This document shows, piece by piece, positions 32,708 through 35,208 of a stretch of 35,208 nt of DNA. Location of the stretch: positions 2,490 to 37,697 of the forward strand of contig MFLV01000022.1 of the NCBI GenBank assembly GCA_001781435.1, written 5' to 3'. The DNA comes from Candidatus Kaiserbacteria bacterium RIFCSPLOWO2_01_FULL_51_21. Its GTDB lineage: Bacteria > Patescibacteriota > Minisyncoccia > Phycocordibacterales > 2-01-FULL-51-21. Within the stretch, counting starts at the first letter, position 1; each line of letters begins with the position of its first letter. A program made the position numbers and the translations under genes. Under the pieces are notes generated by a model, which saw nothing but the letters and a program-made list of their open reading frames with translations, was not told where the DNA came from and did not search any database.

Positions 32708-32914
32708 ATGAAACGGGTTGCACTATACCTTTTTGTATTTTGTCTTTTTGCCTGCGCGACACTCGTATTAGTTTTTATTTGGGCAGGGGGGCCATCTTCG
32801 CCGCTCTTATTTCAAGTAGCCGCTTCTCTCTTTGTAGTTGGTCTCACCTCCTTTCTCGTGTGGTCGCTCACCACCTTTTTTGAGCTCAGAGATAAAATTG
32901 CGAATCACTCTTAA
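32708..32914 (+). CDS. Small two-helix membrane protein (68 aa)
   Basis: Starts MKRVALYLFVFCLFACATLVLVFIWAG (helix about 4-27), then a Pro/Ser-rich turn, and a second helix (FQVAASLFVVGLTSFLVWSL, about 36-55), ending in a charged tail. The track starts one codon earlier at TTG; ATG 32708 is chosen. TAGAGT lies 11 nt before it. There is no recognisable family, and it lies between tRNA-Met and the homing endonuclease gene. It may be cotranscribed with tRNA-Met. Confidence 0.6.
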   Translation: MKRVALYLFVFCLFACATLVLVFIWAGGPSSPLLFQVAASLFVVGLTSFLVWSLTTFFELRDKIANHS

Positions 32915-32950
32915 GTGAATAGCTGGTTAGTATTATCCCCTGTCACGGCG

Positions 32951-32956
32951 TATGCT
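32951..32956 (+). promoter_or_regulatory. -10 box TATGCT for the homing endonuclease
   Basis: TATGCT lies 6 nt before ATG 32963; no SD. Confidence 0.4.
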
Positions 32957-32962
32957 TGATAT

Positions 32963-33655
32963 ATGCCGATGTATCGAGCAGTAAATACTAATTTCTTCAA
33001 AAAGTGGTCACCGGAGATGGCCTATGTTCTCGGCTTTTTTGCCGCAGACGGCTCAATGCTTAAAAATAATCGCGGGGCGCATTTTATAGAATTTCATATT
33101 ACTGACCGAGAGCTTCTTTATGCTATTCGTGTCGCTCTTGGCTCAAATCATAAAATTGCCGTACGCGATCGTCACAATGAAAAATGGAAGATTGGGTACC
33201 GACTCCAGATTGGAAGCAAAGAAATCTACAGCGACTTAAAGCGACTAGGTTTCTCACAGGCGAAAAGTAAGACATTGCACTTCCCAGCAGTCCCAAAAAA
33301 ACACATTCGCCATTTTGTCCGAGGTTATTTTGATGGCGATGGAAATGTGTATTTCAAGCAGCATTGGGCGAAGGACCGAAATAAGATGAGATGGCATTTT
33401 ACCTCACGTTTTACTTGCGGGTCTCATCCATTTCTTATCTCACTTCTTGCTCTTCTTCGAAAGAATGGGGTAGAAGGAGGGTTCATCTTAAAGAAAGAGC
33501 GAGGGTATGAATTGGTTTTCAGTCATCGCGATAGCCTTGCACTATATGCATTGATGTATAATAATGTTTCCGGTAGTTTGTTTTTGAAGAGGAAGCACAA
33601 CATCTTCCAAAAAGCAATTGCTACCTTGTATCCAAAACCGCAGATGCGGCCGTAG
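32963..33655 (+). CDS. LAGLIDADG homing endonuclease, two-motif
   Basis: 230 aa. Two LAGLIDADG motifs are visible, LGFFAADGS (23-31) and VRGYFDGDGN (119-128), each ending in the metal-binding acidic residue. A single-chain monomer that cuts a long DNA site is therefore expected. The N-terminus (MPMYRAVNTNFFKKWSPEMAYVLGFFAADG) is like that of bacterial intron-type enzymes. The frame is intact. The last three residues (MRP) and stop TAG lie inside the tRNA-Asp 5' exon, so the ORF overlaps the tRNA by 10 nt. The ORF is not inside the intron. Its probable target is the intron-free tRNA-Asp gene, by position. Confidence 0.88.
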   Translation: MPMYRAVNTNFFKKWSPEMAYVLGFFAADGSMLKNNRGAHFIEFHITDRELLYAIRVALGSNHKIAVRDRHNEKWKIGYRLQIGSKEIYSDLKRLGFSQAKSKTLHFPAVPKKHIRHFVRGYFDGDGNVYFKQHWAKDRNKMRWHFTSRFTCGSHPFLISLLALLRKNGVEGGFILKKERGYELVFSHRDSLALYALMYNNVSGSLFLKRKHNIFQKAIATLYPKPQMRP

Positions 33656-33927
33656 CTCAACTGGTTAGAGCACTCGCCTGTAGACGTGCAGCTTTCTACC
33701 GAAAGGGTAGATTGAAACTCTCTGGGATAACGGTGAAGGCTAAATCTTTCGTATAAGACATGCGAACACCGTGGGAACCCCTCGTTAAGGAATGGGGGGG
33801 CGCCGTAGAGACTAGATACCGGAGCACCTAACAGTGAAAACTTATGGTGAAGATATAGTCCATGCCACTATGAAAATAGTGGGGAAGTGCACGCGAGAGG
33901 TTGCCGGTTCAAGCCCGGTCGGCCGCG
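33646..33927 (+). tRNA. tRNA-Asp(GUC), split by a group I intron
   Basis: The 5' exon is 33646-33681 (GCGGCCG TA GCTC...GAGC A CTCGC CTGT). The 3' exon is 33890-33927 (CAC GCGAG AGGTT GCCGG TTCAAGC CCGGT CGGCCGC G). Joining gives loop CTGTCAC with anticodon GTC, a perfect 5-bp anticodon stem CTCGC / GCGAG, a 7-bp acceptor and the Asp discriminator G73. No CCA is encoded. The junction falls between U35 and C36. Without removal of the insert the tRNA cannot be functional. Confidence 0.92.
33682..33889 (+). other. Group I self-splicing intron in tRNA-Asp (208 nt)
   Basis: The 5' exon ends in U and the intron ends in G, as group I splicing requires. A P1 helix can form between exon CUGU and internal guide GCAG with the U-G pair at the splice site. 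The core has the S-type motif AAGATATAGTCC (about 33850-33861), the upstream GTAGAGACTAGATACC (about 33806-33821), and ACGGTGAAGGCTAA (about 33730-33743). Hairpins such as CTTTCTACCGAAAGGGTAGA and CCACTATGAAAATAGTGG add P2- and P9-like stems. It is ORF-less. The subgroup (possibly IC3) is inferred from the small size and motifs. Confidence 0.88.
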
Positions 33928-33956
33928 CAAAATAACCGTAGGTCGGTTCAAAAGTG

Positions 33957-33985
33957 ATCGCCCAACAGGCGGTCATTTTTGTTAC
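33957..33985 (+). terminator. Terminator after tRNA-Asp
   Basis: GATCGCC-CAACA-GGCGGTC followed by ATTTTTG. The stem has one T-G wobble; it separates the tRNA transcript from the next promoter. Confidence 0.7.
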
Positions 33986-33988
33986 AAT
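33983..33988 (+). promoter_or_regulatory. -10 box TACAAT for the nucleotidyltransferase
   Basis: TTACAAT lies right after the terminator T-run and exactly 6 nt before ATG 33995. No SD. Confidence 0.5.
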
Positions 33989-33994
33989 GAGCTC

Positions 33995-34663
33995 ATGAGA
34001 AGAGAAATTGAACTATTTGCAGAAGACCTCGCCAAGAATCCAAATATCCTTGGGGTGGCAGTGTTTGGTTCAGTGGCACGGGGTGACAACAGACCCGACA
34101 GCGATGTCGATCTCTTTGTTCTTACGGACGGACTAGAACGAAGAAAGATAGAGAAGATTGGAAACCTGAATTTTGAGATGGTCTATAGTTCCGAAGAAGG
34201 GGCTCGTTCTTTCGCAAAGAATAGAATGGACTCTTTTCTTAATCTCTGGAAAGACGCTAAGATTTTGATCGATAAGAGTGGTGGGCTTGCTCGCCTGAGA
34301 GAGTATGCAATTGAAACTCAAGATGCTGGAAAGCCAGTGGTGCCAGAATGGAAACGAGAGCATCTTGAGTTTGACACTCGAGATTCCTTACAGGGAGCGA
34401 GGGCTATTATGCAGGATGATGTCTCAACAGCAGAGATGTATTTGCAGAGAATGGTGTTTGGACTCCTTCAGTTTTATTTTGACGATCACAGTGTTTGGAC
34501 ACCTCCTCCTAAAAAACAACTGAAATGGCTTCGAGAACAAGATAAAGCCATGGCTGACAAATTCGATGCATTTTACACAGCATCTTCCATACAAGACCGG
34601 TTTAATGTAGCTTCGGAATTGGTAGACACTTTCTTTAAGTCAGGGACGAAAATACAGTCCTGA
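33995..34663 (+). CDS. Nucleotidyltransferase domain protein (MNT-like), 222 aa
   Basis: The N-terminal pol-beta type domain contains VAVFGSVARGDNRPDSDVDLFVL (about 22-44), with the GS...R...D-x-D motif for metal and nucleotide. The third acidic residue may lie in NLNFEMVY. The C-terminal helical part (about 115-222) resembles the substrate-binding bundle of kanamycin-type nucleotidyltransferases or a HEPN partner, but I cannot name it. It may modify a small molecule, a tRNA or a protein. The 36 extra upstream track codons run through the tRNA and are dropped; ATG 33995 is 6 nt after TACAAT. A terminator follows. Confidence 0.85.
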   Translation: MRREIELFAEDLAKNPNILGVAVFGSVARGDNRPDSDVDLFVLTDGLERRKIEKIGNLNFEMVYSSEEGARSFAKNRMDSFLNLWKDAKILIDKSGGLARLREYAIETQDAGKPVVPEWKREHLEFDTRDSLQGARAIMQDDVSTAEMYLQRMVFGLLQFYFDDHSVWTPPPKKQLKWLREQDKAMADKFDAFYTASSIQDRFNVASELVDTFFKSGTKIQS

Positions 34664-34699
34664 TTCTCACGTATCTTAGTTCCAACAGCGTCCAGTACG

Positions 34700-34723
34700 T
34701 TGCGCACTAAAGGCGCTTTTTTA
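34700..34723 (+). terminator. Terminator after the nucleotidyltransferase
   Basis: TTGCGC-ACTAAAG-GCGC is followed by TTTTTTAAAG. The stem is short (4-5 bp) with a six-T run. Confidence 0.55.
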
Positions 34724-34751
34724 AAGAACGGTGAGGGTATATCCTTAAGGA

Positions 34752-35153
34752 ATGGAGTCAACGCTCAAAGCATGGATAGTCACGGTGGCTCTCTACTCCA
34801 CTGTGGCGCCGTTTCTTTTTCTTGTGCTTGCTCCGTATTTCAAAATATTTAATACGTCGTACCGGAGTTGGTTTCTCATACTGCTCGGCACTGCCGTTGT
34901 TTCTTATCTGATACCTCTATTATGCTGGGCAACGGGTCTGAGTACTTTCCCTTTTCGCATACTGAACGGCAGTCCCTATATCAAGATTATTGGGGACGCT
35001 ATCAATGTGGTCGTTATATGCTTTGTCTTTCACCACTTACTCAATAGATTTTATCAAGCCTCTTGGAAACAATCTCTCCTGCTCTTTATTTCATCTTCGG
35101 TAATACTATTCGCGGTTGTTTTTGGCGTTATCTATGGGCTACCCTCGCCGTGA
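34752..35153 (+). CDS. Four-helix membrane protein (133 aa)
   Basis: Four hydrophobic segments (about 8-29, 39-60, 76-96, 107-129) fill almost the whole protein, with few charges in the loops. No motif is recognised. TATCCT lies 6 nt before ATG, with the GGGTAT prefix seen at other starts. It is the last gene; the 55 bp after it (35154-35208) show nothing. Confidence 0.7.
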   Translation: MESTLKAWIVTVALYSTVAPFLFLVLAPYFKIFNTSYRSWFLILLGTAVVSYLIPLLCWATGLSTFPFRILNGSPYIKIIGDAINVVVICFVFHHLLNRFYQASWKQSLLLFISSSVILFAVVFGVIYGLPSP

Positions 35154-35208
35154 CGGTAAGGGGGTAGTCTATTGCGAGGCATTTTATGCAGGGGGCTTGA
35201 AATGAGGA

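Noticed and set aside
33646-33929. tRNA-Tyr(GUA) reading of the split tRNA (CTGTA followed by insert)
   Set aside because: With the junction after A36 the 3' exon would leave a wrong loop; a junction after U35 gives CTGTCAC, a perfect tRNA-Asp loop, Asp discriminator G73, and the U/G ends demanded by group I splicing.
33887-33994. N-terminal extension of the nucleotidyltransferase ORF in the track (MHARGCRF...)
   Set aside because: It runs through the tRNA-Asp 3' exon and a terminator hairpin; the -10 box 6 nt before ATG 33995 supports the shorter protein.

Overview
The window looks like a chromosomal segment of a Patescibacteria/CPR bacterium, most likely Parcubacteria-like. This is inferred from gene content, not from a marker tree. 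The signs are small dense genes, a compact PilMNO/PilB/PilT/PilC type IV pilus cluster with a very short PilP-like protein and no visible secretin, tRNAs without encoded CCA, an unusual initiator tRNA, and many start codons lying directly downstream of a -10 box with no Shine-Dalgarno sequence.

Layout. (1) 1-3463: tmRNA, a 50-aa basic protein missing from the ORF track, and smpB on the minus strand, divergent from ftsH; then a small Cys-rich protein. (2) 3557-7079: a minus-strand pyrB-pyrD-pyrC operon, a 65-aa membrane protein and tRNA-Ile(UAU). (3) 7084-15686: recG, a large sensor histidine kinase whose last codons lie in a palindromic repeat, malic enzyme, a DoxX-like membrane protein, a cupredoxin-like lipoprotein/membrane protein, two half-size lycopene-cyclase-domain proteins, a hairpin-rich spacer, tRNA-Ser(GCU) and comF. 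(4) 15751-27820: the type IV pilus block pilM-N-O-P, pilB, a CheY-like regulator, pilT, pilC, two paralogous pilins, pilD and four minor pilins. (5) 28061-32349: ligA, gatC, gatA and a membrane protein with an RNxxxH motif. (6) 32420-35208: initiator tRNA, elongator tRNA-Met, small membrane proteins, a LAGLIDADG endonuclease, a tRNA-Asp(GUC) gene split by a 208-nt group I intron, and a nucleotidyltransferase.

Main points for a second look. The tRNA-Asp gene is interrupted between anticodon positions 35 and 36 by a group I intron, and a homing endonuclease ORF outside the intron runs 10 nt into the tRNA 5' exon. At least eleven transcription units have a TAnnnT box 5-12 nt before the start codon, very often exactly 6 nt, which implies leaderless mRNAs. 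Three copies of a palindromic element (9291-9490, 23878-24010, 27985-28023) share both ends but differ in the middle; one forms the C-terminal codons of the histidine kinase and another lies inside a 183-bp element with 19-bp terminal inverted repeats just before ligA. LigA has lost half of its zinc ligands, and both Met tRNAs lack the normal U at T-loop position 55.

All functional names rest on motif recognition from the translated ORFs; no database search was possible.
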